Shown here: in pieces, positions 1 through 6,935 of the stretch
How the letters are laid out: each line of letters opens with the position of its first letter
Numbering within the stretch: position 1 is the stretch's first letter
NCBI GenBank assembly: GCA_049965095.1
Contig: JBMFWR010000013.1
Location: 1-20,656, forward strand
DNA: 20,656 nt
Direction of reading: 5' to 3'
DNA from: JAKAWW01 sp049965095
Lineage (GTDB): Archaea > Micrarchaeota > Micrarchaeia > Micrarchaeales > Micrarchaeaceae
Notes under the pieces: generated by a model
What the model was told of the DNA's origin: nothing
Seen by the model: the letters and a program-made list of their open reading frames with translations, nothing else
Database searches by the model: none
Translations under genes and position numbers: made by a program

Positions 1-59
1 GATATAATATAGTCTGTCAACATTTACATACCTATGTGTTTGTCTAATCCGCATTCATC

Positions 60-77
60 CCACGATTAAAATCGTGG
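60..77 (-). repeat. Hairpin resembling an IS200/IS605 (TnpB-type) element end
   Basis: A 7-bp perfect stem (CCACGAT / ATCGTGG) closes a 4-base loop. Read on the minus strand it is followed by GGATGAATGC, which resembles the terminal hairpins at the right end of IS200/IS605 and TnpB-only elements in many archaea and bacteria. The stop codon of the neighbouring minus-strand reading frame (66-68) falls in the loop. No transposase gene is visible, so this would be a remnant or a solo end. The similarity is from memory of the family; a simple local hairpin is the alternative. Confidence 0.45.
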
Positions 78-839
78 ACTTTCTGCTAAGCATTCTGTAA
101 GCAATCCTCTCAGATTGCTCCTTGGAGCCCAGGAATAATTACTATCCTTTGCTATCCTGTCATTTTTTCCTATGGGCAAGTTGCTCCCTTCAATCAGTAT
201 CTCTGAAGTTTCCTTGTGCTTGTTTAGCTCATATGTGTTGAATTTGTAATTGCTATGTGTCATAGTATAGGCACAGCTCTTGCCCTTCTTATACCTGGGC
301 AGGAAGTATGCTACTGCCATCATCAATATAAACCATATTATTGCCAATTCGAATCCAAAAGTAAGGTTCGTTCCTACCTTTCCACCAAGATAAAGCATCC
401 CGTAATTCATTGTGGTTGTGAGCCAGTGTCCTGCAGGTGTTTGATATAGAAAAGTCCAGCTCGCCGCACCTAGTAGGCCTCCAAAAACCGCATATATCGC
501 TTCCCGCCTAGCTTCACCAAGTGCCATCCATTCTGTTCCAGGTACGTAACCTGATATTGCAATGCCTACGCCAAACAGTATTGCGCCAACAGCAATGCCT
601 ATTACGTAAATAGGTTTTATGCCAAAATGGAAACCAATTCCTGCAGCAGCCAATCCATATAGCACAATAGCTCCTACACCTATTGCTATTGCAATGCAGT
701 TTATGAATAATCTATCATCCCACTTTGACAGCCTTAGCAATATGTCTGAGTTTGATATACCTCACATTTCAGCCAAACCGCCAATAATTGCTCCTATGAA
801 TATACCTACCCATAAAGGCGCAGTAACTGAAAAGACCAT
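66..839 (-). pseudogene. YeeE/YedE-family (sulfur-compound transporter) gene interrupted by in-frame TGA
   Basis: The minus-strand frame opens with ATG at 839, preceded by GGTG (845-848) five bases upstream. It runs 25 codons of membrane-like sequence (MVFSVTAPLWVGIFIGAIIG...) to an in-frame TGA at 762-764, then stays open to 66. The downstream part has about four further hydrophobic segments and the family-like motif GYVPGTEW...GEARREA...GGLLGA. YeeE/YedE proteins are inner-membrane importers of thiosulfate or related sulfur species. Both sides of the TGA read as one protein, and a one-base change from TGG (Trp) would restore it. TGA is a normal stop in neighbouring genes. A shorter product could begin at TTG 738-740 (224 residues) but would lack the first helix. 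The hydrophilic last 70 residues are unlike the family and merge into the hairpin at 60-77. Nonsense mutation, sequencing error or readthrough cannot be separated here. Confidence 0.6.
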
Positions 840-1001
840 CTAAACACCTATTTCACAATAAAACTGCAAAATATTAAAATCTATCCTGTTTGTTTATTTT
901 TAGTTTAGGCATCAGGTTAAGATCCAAAGTATATCTCAATAAACTTTTTGCATGTCAAGTTGCATTCTTATACCGGAAGCCCTTCGTGAAATGGTAATCT
1001 A

Positions 1002-1009
1002 TTTATACT
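1002..1009 (+). promoter_or_regulatory. TATA box of the thioredoxin gene
   Basis: TTTATACT lies about 45 bases before the start codon. It predicts a transcript start near 1030 and a short leader containing GGTGG at 1042-1046, which fits a translated leader with a ribosome binding site. Confidence 0.5.
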
Positions 1010-1049
1010 TATAGATTTTAATCTTCAATGCTTATGCTTTTGGTGGATT

Positions 1050-1376
1050 ATGATGAGTGTAATTGATGTAAACGAAGCAGATTTTGAGAAAGAAGTTTTG
1101 AAATCGAATGTGCCTGTGGTAGTAGACGTATGGGCTGAATGGTGTGGTCCTTGCAGGTTCTTTTCCCCGATAATAGATGAAACTGCAAAGGATTATGAGG
1201 GTAAGGTAAAATTTGTAAAGCTCAATGCCGATTACAATGCTAGCATAGCCGCAAAATACGGGATAATGGCAATACCAACTACACTGCTTATAAAGGACGG
1301 CAAGATTAAGGCAATGAACGTTGGTGCAGTGCCAAAAGAAACGTTGAAGAAGTGGATAGATAGCAACTTAAAGTAA
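1050..1376 (+). CDS. trxA: Thioredoxin
   Basis: A 108-residue single-domain thioredoxin, the usual family length. The redox-active WCGPC sits at residues 31-35, and the cis-proline loop AIPTT (Pro76) packs against it. It reduces protein disulfides in the cytoplasm, normally recharged by a thioredoxin reductase not present in this window. There is no signal peptide. Two ATG codons lie in tandem (1050, 1053); GGTGG at 1042-1046 is four bases from the first and seven from the second, so the second is equally possible. The gene has its own TATA box and is followed by a T-rich stretch (1377-1400) that also holds the hisS promoter, suggesting separate transcription. Confidence 0.95.
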   Translation: MMSVIDVNEADFEKEVLKSNVPVVVDVWAEWCGPCRFFSPIIDETAKDYEGKVKFVKLNADYNASIAAKYGIMAIPTTLLIKDGKIKAMNVGAVPKETLKKWIDSNLK

Positions 1377-1388
1377 TTTCTTTACTCC

Positions 1389-1398
1389 TTTTATATTT
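1389..1398 (+). promoter_or_regulatory. TATA box of hisS
   Basis: TTTTATATTT lies about 35 bases before the hisS ATG, predicting a very short or absent leader. The same T-rich tract may end the thioredoxin transcript. Confidence 0.4.
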
Positions 1399-1427
1399 TT
1401 GCTACCTTATTCTAGTAGTGCTTTGAT

Positions 1428-2690
1428 ATGACTGATCTTCCGTTACCTCGTGGCGTAAGAGATCTCATGCCGAATGAGGCCATATTCAAGAACGAAATGA
1501 TAGCTAGGGTAGAGAGGCTTATGCAGAAGCATGGCTTCACAACCATAGAAACCCCCGCAATAGAATCGCTTAAGGTATTGTACGCCAAAGGTGGCATAGG
1601 AGAGGATACGAAGCTAGTGTATGAGCTCAAAAGCGAGGATTCTGGCTTAAGATACGACAATACTGTGCCTTTGGCAAGGTTTGTAAGCACCCACAAGGAG
1701 CTGCCTCTTCCGTTTAAGCGCTATTCCATAGGCAAGGCATGGCGCCGAGAAGAGCCCCAGCATTTGCGCTACCGCGAGTTTTCGCAGATAGATGCTGACA
1801 TAGTCGGTGGCATCGAAGGTGTTTCAGATGCCGAGGTAATAGCTCTTGGATGCAAAATCTTAGAGGAGCTTGACATAGACTACATAGTTAAAATCAGCGA
1901 CCGGCGCATAATCGATGCAATCCTTACAAAGCTCCAGATACCAATTGAAAAACATATCATAGTAATGCGCACGATAGACAAGCTTGACAAAGTTGGTATA
2001 GACGGAGTTGCAAAACTGCTCTCAGAAGATGGCATTGAAAGCGGTGCCATAGATTCGCTAATTAATCTGATAACCACAAAAGGCAGCAATGAAGACAAGC
2101 TGAAGCTGGCAAACAGCATGGTTGGAAGCACTAGCGTTGCGATGTTATCGAGCGTTTTGGATATGCTCAGTTATTACAAGCTCAATGGCTTAATAGAAGT
2201 CGATTTTTCGATTATAAGGGGTCTTGATTATTATACCGGCATAGTATTCGAGTTCAAGCGTGCTAGCATAAAGGAATCCCTTGGCGGAGGTGGTAGGTAT
2301 GATAAACTAATAGGCTTGTACAGTGGGAGGGACATACCTGCAGTAGGGTTTGCAATGGGTGTAGACCGCCTGCTTGACATATTGAACTTTTCAGCATCGC
2401 CTATCCTTACATATGCAAAGATATTTGTTGTTACAGTATCGGAAAAAAGTTACCATTATGCGCTTGAGGTGGCAAACAAGCTTCGTGCAATGGACATAGC
2501 TACTGATATAAACACTTCATCGAAGAACATAGCCAACCAGCTGAAGTACGCAAATTCGATGCACATACCATTTGCGATAATAATCGGCGATGCAGAAGAG
2601 AAGGAGCAGAAGGTAAAGATAAGGAACCTTATTGATGGCAGCGAAGTAATTGCAGCCATAGATGAGGTACCAGGGCTAATAAAAGGTTGA
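1428..2690 (+). CDS. hisS: Histidine--tRNA ligase
   Basis: A 420-residue class II aminoacyl-tRNA synthetase that charges tRNA-His. Motif 1 surrounds Pro43 (TTIETPAIES). Motif 2 spans about 99-122, with the ATP-binding arginine in KAWRREEPQHLRYREF. The histidine-specific signature RGLDYYTGIVFE is at 264-275, followed by the glycine loop GGGGRYDKLI, and motif 3 is AVGFAMGVDRL (305-315). The C-terminal 90 or so residues form the HGTP-type anticodon-binding domain (IFVVTVSEK...). Length and motif order match archaeal HisRS and all key motifs look intact. The ATG at 1428 gives the canonical N-terminus (LPRGVRDLMP). A gene of unknown function starts four bases after the stop, so the two are probably co-transcribed. 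Confidence 0.96.
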   Translation: MTDLPLPRGVRDLMPNEAIFKNEMIARVERLMQKHGFTTIETPAIESLKVLYAKGGIGEDTKLVYELKSEDSGLRYDNTVPLARFVSTHKELPLPFKRYSIGKAWRREEPQHLRYREFSQIDADIVGGIEGVSDAEVIALGCKILEELDIDYIVKISDRRIIDAILTKLQIPIEKHIIVMRTIDKLDKVGIDGVAKLLSEDGIESGAIDSLINLITTKGSNEDKLKLANSMVGSTSVAMLSSVLDMLSYYKLNGLIEVDFSIIRGLDYYTGIVFEFKRASIKESLGGGGRYDKLIGLYSGRDIPAVGFAMGVDRLLDILNFSASPILTYAKIFVVTVSEKSYHYALEVANKLRAMDIATDINTSSKNIANQLKYANSMHIPFAIIIGDAEEKEQKVKIRNLIDGSEVIAAIDEVPGLIKG

Positions 2691-2694
2691 ATAT

Positions 2695-3210
2695 ATGGCA
2701 AAAAACGAATTGGAAGCATTAACCGAGGAAAAAATCTCTAAGGGAGGGATTCTTGTAAAGTTGTATTTTGATATGCAGAATGTTGACAAAGAAAAGTTGC
2801 AGCCTTTGATGACAGATCTGATAAACGAGCACCTGATGAAGGAGCCTGGTGTGGTATACTGCTATGGTGCCATTGACGAGCCTATCGAAAGCAATGGCGT
2901 TTACATAACAAATGCCATAGTGACGCTTCTTGTGGAAAACTTTATACCTCTTGTAGGCATAGCACTTAGGTATTCTCCTGCTGGCATAGAAATAATAAAA
3001 CCTATGAAAGAAATCGTTTTCAAGCCAAGTGCGCTTCAAGCAATGCTCATGGATCTCTCTATGTTCTCGCTCAACTATTCCAAGTACGTCCTTGAAAAAG
3101 TGCTGAAACCGGAAGATATAGAAGAAATAAACAAGCAGATAGAGAACAGGATTGAAATGGGTAAGAAGCTGCTTGAGGGTACCAAAAGCAACGAAGAGAA
3201 GGATAAGTAG
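2695..3210 (+). CDS. Conserved-looking archaeal protein of unknown function
   Basis: 171 residues starting four bases after hisS, so translated from the same message. I do not recognise the family with certainty. It appears soluble, with an alpha/beta N-terminal half containing GVVYCYGAIDEPIE and a hydrophobic central strand or helix region (IVTLLVENFIPLVGIALRY). The last 40 residues (KPEDIEEINKQIENRIEMGKKLLEGTK) are charged, helical and possibly coiled-coil. No catalytic motif, cysteine cluster or signal peptide is seen. The hydrophobic patch is too short and polar-flanked for a confident membrane helix. The stop codon TAG (3208-3210) directly abuts the convergent cysS stop. Confidence 0.75.
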   Translation: MAKNELEALTEEKISKGGILVKLYFDMQNVDKEKLQPLMTDLINEHLMKEPGVVYCYGAIDEPIESNGVYITNAIVTLLVENFIPLVGIALRYSPAGIEIIKPMKEIVFKPSALQAMLMDLSMFSLNYSKYVLEKVLKPEDIEEINKQIENRIEMGKKLLEGTKSNEEKDK

Positions 3211-4650
3211 TCATACTTTGCTATACCATAATGGCCCAAAGTCACTATCTTCAACGACAATGCCATACTCGGCAAGCAGCTTGGATCTTATAGAATCTGC
3301 TTCTTCAAATTTTTTCTCTTTTCTTAGCTTATCCCTCTCATTTATCATTTCGAGAACTCTTTCGTCTACGCTCTTCTTGTAGTTGTCATTGCTCAATATG
3401 CCGATTACATTTGCGGCATCAAGGATTGCTTCAATCGCATAATCTTTTGTCTTCTTTTCGACTTGATGCACCGAGCCGGCAAAATTCCTCAAATCTCTCG
3501 CGAATATGGCAAGTTTTGATAGCGCAAGCGGAGTGTTGAAGTCATCGTTCATCGCTTGGGCAAACTCGCTCTTGAATGAATTTGTTATTTTAACCAGCGC
3601 TTCTGAACTTTCGCCTTCGCCATTGCCAGATTCCCTTATGTTGTAGAATATGCTGAGCGCAGAATATATGTAGAAAAGGTTCTTTTTTGAAGCTTCTACG
3701 TATGAATCCGTGAAGTTTATCTCTTTGCGGTAGTGGGTAGATGCAATCATAAAGCGGAGCAGTTCTGCCCCATTTTGTGATACAAAATCTCTGATTCTCA
3801 CAAAATTCTTCAGGCTTTTGTGCATCTCTTGCCCTCTTATGCTTAGCATTCCAGCATGCATCCAGTACCTCACAAAAGGCTTTACCCCATAAGCCCCCTC
3901 TGCCTGTGCTATCTCATTTGTATGGTGTGGAAATATAAGCTCCCTTGCGCCTCCATGTATATCATATTGCGGCCCGAATATCGAGTAAGTCATTGCTGTG
4001 TCTTCAATATGCCATCCGGGTCTGCCTTCCAGATCATAATGCTTGCCCTCTATGTCAATACCTATAAGCCATTTTGGCTCGCCTGGTTTCGCTGCCTTCC
4101 ATAGCGCGAAATCGTAGCTGTTGCGTTTGCCTTCCTTGGGCTCTATCCTGTGCTTGCTAAGTTCTTCTATGTTCATGCCAGACAATTTTGTATAATCTGC
4201 AAACTTCGAAACGTCATAATATATATCTCCGTCAAGGTAGTAAGCAAAGCCCTTGTTTGCAAGAACTTGTATCTGATCCCTTATAGCGCTTATATATTTA
4301 GATGATTCCGGATACATGCTTACATTCTTTTTTACCCCTATGGACTCCATATCCTCGAAAAATCGTTGCTCGTAATAGTGTGCCAAATCCATAGGATCCA
4401 TATTTCGCTCATGAGCCCTCGCTATTATTTTGTCTTCTACATCGGTTATGTTTTGCACGTATTTTAGGTTATACCCCTCGTGCCTTAGCCATCTTGCTAC
4501 TATGTCAAATGATATATAAGTTTTAGCATGCCCTAGATGTGCATCGTCATATACCGTTTGGCCGCATACAAACATCTTGACTTCCTTGCTGTCAAGTGGC
4601 ACAAATTCGTCTTTTTTGCCTGTCAAAGTATTAAAAATATAGATGGTCAA
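3211..4650 (-). CDS. cysS: Cysteine--tRNA ligase
   Basis: Class I synthetase that charges tRNA-Cys; about 479 residues, normal length. The HIGH signature appears as HLGH (residues 38-41) after the Cys29 zinc ligand (FVCGQTVYDD). The zinc-site HH..E is present in FPHHTNEIAQ (about 242-246). Two deviations are visible. The position that is Cys in the usual GWHIECSAM is Asp (GWHIEDTAM, residue 217), and the KMSKS loop reads EMHKSLKN. Both may be lineage traits; the rest of the enzyme, including the helical C-terminus, looks intact. A GTG at 4659 abuts the upstream stop, but GGTG (4657-4660) lies exactly six bases before TTG 4648-4650, so TTG is preferred. It is co-transcribed with the upstream surface-protein gene. 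Confidence 0.95.
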   Translation of the reverse strand: MTIYIFNTLTGKKDEFVPLDSKEVKMFVCGQTVYDDAHLGHAKTYISFDIVARWLRHEGYNLKYVQNITDVEDKIIARAHERNMDPMDLAHYYEQRFFEDMESIGVKKNVSMYPESSKYISAIRDQIQVLANKGFAYYLDGDIYYDVSKFADYTKLSGMNIEELSKHRIEPKEGKRNSYDFALWKAAKPGEPKWLIGIDIEGKHYDLEGRPGWHIEDTAMTYSIFGPQYDIHGGARELIFPHHTNEIAQAEGAYGVKPFVRYWMHAGMLSIRGQEMHKSLKNFVRIRDFVSQNGAELLRFMIASTHYRKEINFTDSYVEASKKNLFYIYSALSIFYNIRESGNGEGESSEALVKITNSFKSEFAQAMNDDFNTPLALSKLAIFARDLRNFAGSVHQVEKKTKDYAIEAILDAANVIGILSNDNYKKSVDERVLEMINERDKLRKEKKFEEADSIRSKLLAEYGIVVEDSDFGPLWYSKV

Positions 4651-4656
4651 GCGCGG

Positions 4657-4660
4657 CACC
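4657..4660 (-). promoter_or_regulatory. Shine-Dalgarno GGTG deciding the cysS start
   Basis: GGTG, complementary to the archaeal 16S end (CACC), sits six bases before TTG 4648-4650. It overlaps the last base of the upstream TAG stop, which favours TTG over the GTG at 4659. Confidence 0.5.
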
Positions 4661-5718
4661 TACTGTGCTTGCAATATGGTCATGTTTACAAGTATGCCAG
4701 GGGTTGATATTGGATAATGGCCAAGCGAAAAGTCTCCTGCAGCTATAAACTTCTGTAGATGGAGTGTCTGTGCCACAATCCTAATCCTGACACTCTTGCC
4801 TATAAACATTGTTAGCGGTATACTTACATTCTGGAATACTGATTGTGCATTTCCGCCCGAACTTATATTGAAAGTATTATAGTGGGCTATTATTTCTGGC
4901 GTATTATTTTCAAGTATCTCAACATACAGCTGGTTGTCTGCAGGGCTTATTATTTTGAAGTTCAGGAACGGAGTGGCAGCACTTACAAGAAATGGAGAAG
5001 AAGTGAGATTTCCAGGGGAATTGCTAAGGCCGCAGTTGTACGTCGTTGCAAAATATATACCATTGTAGTTGCTCCATGGGTACCCTAGGTAGCAATTCCT
5101 AGAATCAGCATAGGTGATGTTCAATGGCTGAGTTCCAAAGCCCTTGCCCGTATAATTCCAACCTGTGTATTTTCCATTGCTAAAGTTGCCGTTGTAGACA
5201 TTGGTATAAACAGTAGGTGGCGGTATTACTGTAGTATTGAGTTTTGCAACTGCATAACTGCAGGAGCTTGATGTATTATATGCTCCTGAACCTGTTTTCA
5301 ATGTAATCCTTAGAATCTGGGAAGGTAGGGACATATTATCGATGAACACTAGGCATTTGAATGATGTTGAGCGATTCATCAAAGTTACATTGTTCTTGCT
5401 TGCTACAATTATACGCGCGGAACTGAAACTTCCACTCCCTAGCCATATTCCAAGATTACCTCCTTGCCAAGAGCAGTTTCCTGAAATGGTTGAATTTTGG
5501 CTTTGCGAGGGTATCTCAAAGTTGTTGCAAGGCAACAAATAATTGGAGTAATTGGCAGTAGTAGTTACAATTGTGTTTTTAGGTATGTTAGCGGGCACAG
5601 TAGTTGTAGTCAATATAGCAGAGCGGCCCAAAGTGGGCAGCCTGAATCCTGTATAAATATAAGTAACAATGACTACAATTATAAGCAAGATAAGGTAACC
5701 TATCACTCCGCGATTCAT
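4660..5718 (-). CDS. Membrane-anchored extracellular protein with a jelly-roll-like C-terminal domain
   Basis: About 352 residues. One N-terminal membrane helix (about residues 5-25, GVIGYLILLIIVVIVTYIY) has a short positive flank and no signal cleavage site, so the rest should face outward. That part is rich in Ser, Thr and Asn, with many N-glycosylation sequons (NYS, NST, NCS, NMS, NTT, NFS, NIT, NVS, NMT) and several Cys that could form disulfides. The second half (NGNFSNGKYTGW ... GKSVRIRIVAQTL ... AAGDFSLG) follows the pattern of carbohydrate-binding or galactose-binding-like beta sandwiches. This is fold-level inference, not a family assignment. The ATG at 5718 is preferred over TTG 5733 because GTGA (5723-5726) lies four bases upstream. 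The stop abuts cysS. Confidence 0.75.
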   Translation of the reverse strand: MNRGVIGYLILLIIVVIVTYIYTGFRLPTLGRSAILTTTTVPANIPKNTIVTTTANYSNYLLPCNNFEIPSQSQNSTISGNCSWQGGNLGIWLGSGSFSSARIIVASKNNVTLMNRSTSFKCLVFIDNMSLPSQILRITLKTGSGAYNTSSSCSYAVAKLNTTVIPPPTVYTNVYNGNFSNGKYTGWNYTGKGFGTQPLNITYADSRNCYLGYPWSNYNGIYFATTYNCGLSNSPGNLTSSPFLVSAATPFLNFKIISPADNQLYVEILENNTPEIIAHYNTFNISSGGNAQSVFQNVSIPLTMFIGKSVRIRIVAQTLHLQKFIAAGDFSLGHYPISTPGILVNMTILQAQ

Positions 5719-5750
5719 TATATCACTTAACAATATTATTGCGCAATCCT

Positions 5751-5762
5751 TATTTATATTTA
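5751..5762 (-). promoter_or_regulatory. TATA box for the surface-protein/cysS unit
   Basis: Read on the minus strand, TAAATATAAATA lies about 38 bases before the ATG at 5718. It forms one half of a compact divergent promoter region with the plus-strand TATA box at 5794-5803. Confidence 0.5.
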
Positions 5763-5793
5763 TTGATTGGCCAAAGCGCCCCCTCTTCCAAGA

Positions 5794-5803
5794 GTATATA
5801 ATT
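5794..5803 (+). promoter_or_regulatory. TATA box, probably leaderless transcript
   Basis: GTATATAATT lies about 30 bases before ATG 5827, placing the transcript start at or next to the start codon. This supports a start at 5827 or 5836 rather than the upstream in-frame TTG at 5767, which lies upstream of the TATA box. Confidence 0.5.
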
Positions 5804-5826
5804 TAATGCTTTTATCGCATATTTAT

Positions 5827-6783
5827 ATGGTAATCATGGCGCATGAAGGCCATTCCGGAATAATTGCATCGTTGCCCTTCTTGGGATCAATAGCACTGCT
5901 ATTGTACAATTTGTATTTTATTGAAAAACTGGCGTTTTCATCGGGATTCTATTCCGCGCTTTTGCTCGTATCAAAGCTCAATAGCACCATAATAGCGCAG
6001 GAGGGCATAACAAACATCAGCTCCCAATCAGCCGCAACTATTCTCGGCATGTATGTTTCATATGCGATGCTTCCATTTGCTCTGCTATGCTTTGGGCTCA
6101 GCGTACTGCTCATGGTAGGAAAGTCGCACAGCAGGATATTGTACTTGGGCCTTGGCTTTGCTTCTATTGCAGCTGCGATCATCGCCACAATAATAAATGG
6201 CACTTTCAATGTAAGCTACCAGAGCATGGTGTTTGCCCTGCCTTATATAGGAATAACTCTTGTTGTTTTGCCATCGATATCGCTAAGCATGAGAAGTGCA
6301 CACCCAAATTCCAGTCCACAATTGCGCCAGCTTTCGATAAATCCTGACACTCAGTATACTAACATGTTGCTCCTTTCGAACAGGCTTGCTGCAAGTCTTA
6401 GCGGGGCAATAAAAATACTTGACATGCATCTGGATCAAAGAGGTTTGGAGAATCTCTACATGATAATAAATGGGCATGAGAAAAATTATGGCAGCATAAG
6501 CATCATTGCGAAGAAAGACAGGCTCGGAAAAGAATTCGCTGCGATGTTTAGGGAATTCAATGCAGAAATGAAAAGAAAAGGTGTTGAAATAGAGCTTAGG
6601 ATTCTTCCTGAAGAACTTACTGTCGAGCAGCACGAAAGGCTCATTATAGACGATAAAAGTGCTTACAAGATTCCGCCGCTTAACATAATAAACAGGAAGA
6701 GCGAACACATAGTCAAGATAAATCGTCATGAAGCTAACGAAAGGTTTGAATCGCTGTGGAACAGGTCTCAGAAATTTATATAA
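5827..6783 (+). CDS. Four-helix membrane protein with a cytoplasmic PLD-like domain
   Basis: About 318 residues from ATG 5827 (ATG 5836 also possible). Roughly four membrane segments are seen near residues 15-35, 70-97, 103-125 and 135-155, followed by a soluble domain from about 180 to the end. That domain starts with a helix (SNRLAASLSGAIKILDMHL). It continues with the alternating pattern SISIIAKKDRL...FREFNAEMKRKGVEIELRIL and then EQHERLIIDDKSAYKIPPLN. The H-x-R-x-I-I-D step after a strand-helix-strand resembles phospholipase-D-like sensory or regulatory domains of archaea, but a complete HKD pair is not seen, so catalysis is doubtful. The product ends WNRSQKF, like the C-terminus of such domains. 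No function can be assigned. It is divergent from the surface-protein gene and upstream of a secreted protease. Confidence 0.75.
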   Translation: MVIMAHEGHSGIIASLPFLGSIALLLYNLYFIEKLAFSSGFYSALLLVSKLNSTIIAQEGITNISSQSAATILGMYVSYAMLPFALLCFGLSVLLMVGKSHSRILYLGLGFASIAAAIIATIINGTFNVSYQSMVFALPYIGITLVVLPSISLSMRSAHPNSSPQLRQLSINPDTQYTNMLLLSNRLAASLSGAIKILDMHLDQRGLENLYMIINGHEKNYGSISIIAKKDRLGKEFAAMFREFNAEMKRKGVEIELRILPEELTVEQHERLIIDDKSAYKIPPLNIINRKSEHIVKINRHEANERFESLWNRSQKFI

Positions 6784-6935
6784 TAAATTGTGCAATTATG
6801 TAAAAACCTGTTAACGCACTTCATTCAAATGCTGGCAAACCTAATACAAAATGCTTGCCTAGTCTATTAAGCAGATTTTTATCTTATATCCTATCCTCGC
6901 ACATAAAGTTTTTATTAAGTTGCTCCCTTATAAAA

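Noticed and set aside
60..77. Hairpin as a CRISPR repeat
   Set aside because: Only one copy is present, with no spacer-repeat periodicity nearby.
762..764. The in-frame TGA read as selenocysteine or as a recoded sense codon
   Set aside because: The context does not suggest a redox Cys/Sec site, no SECIS-like element was seen, and TGA is used as a stop by hisS, the protease and the AAA gene.
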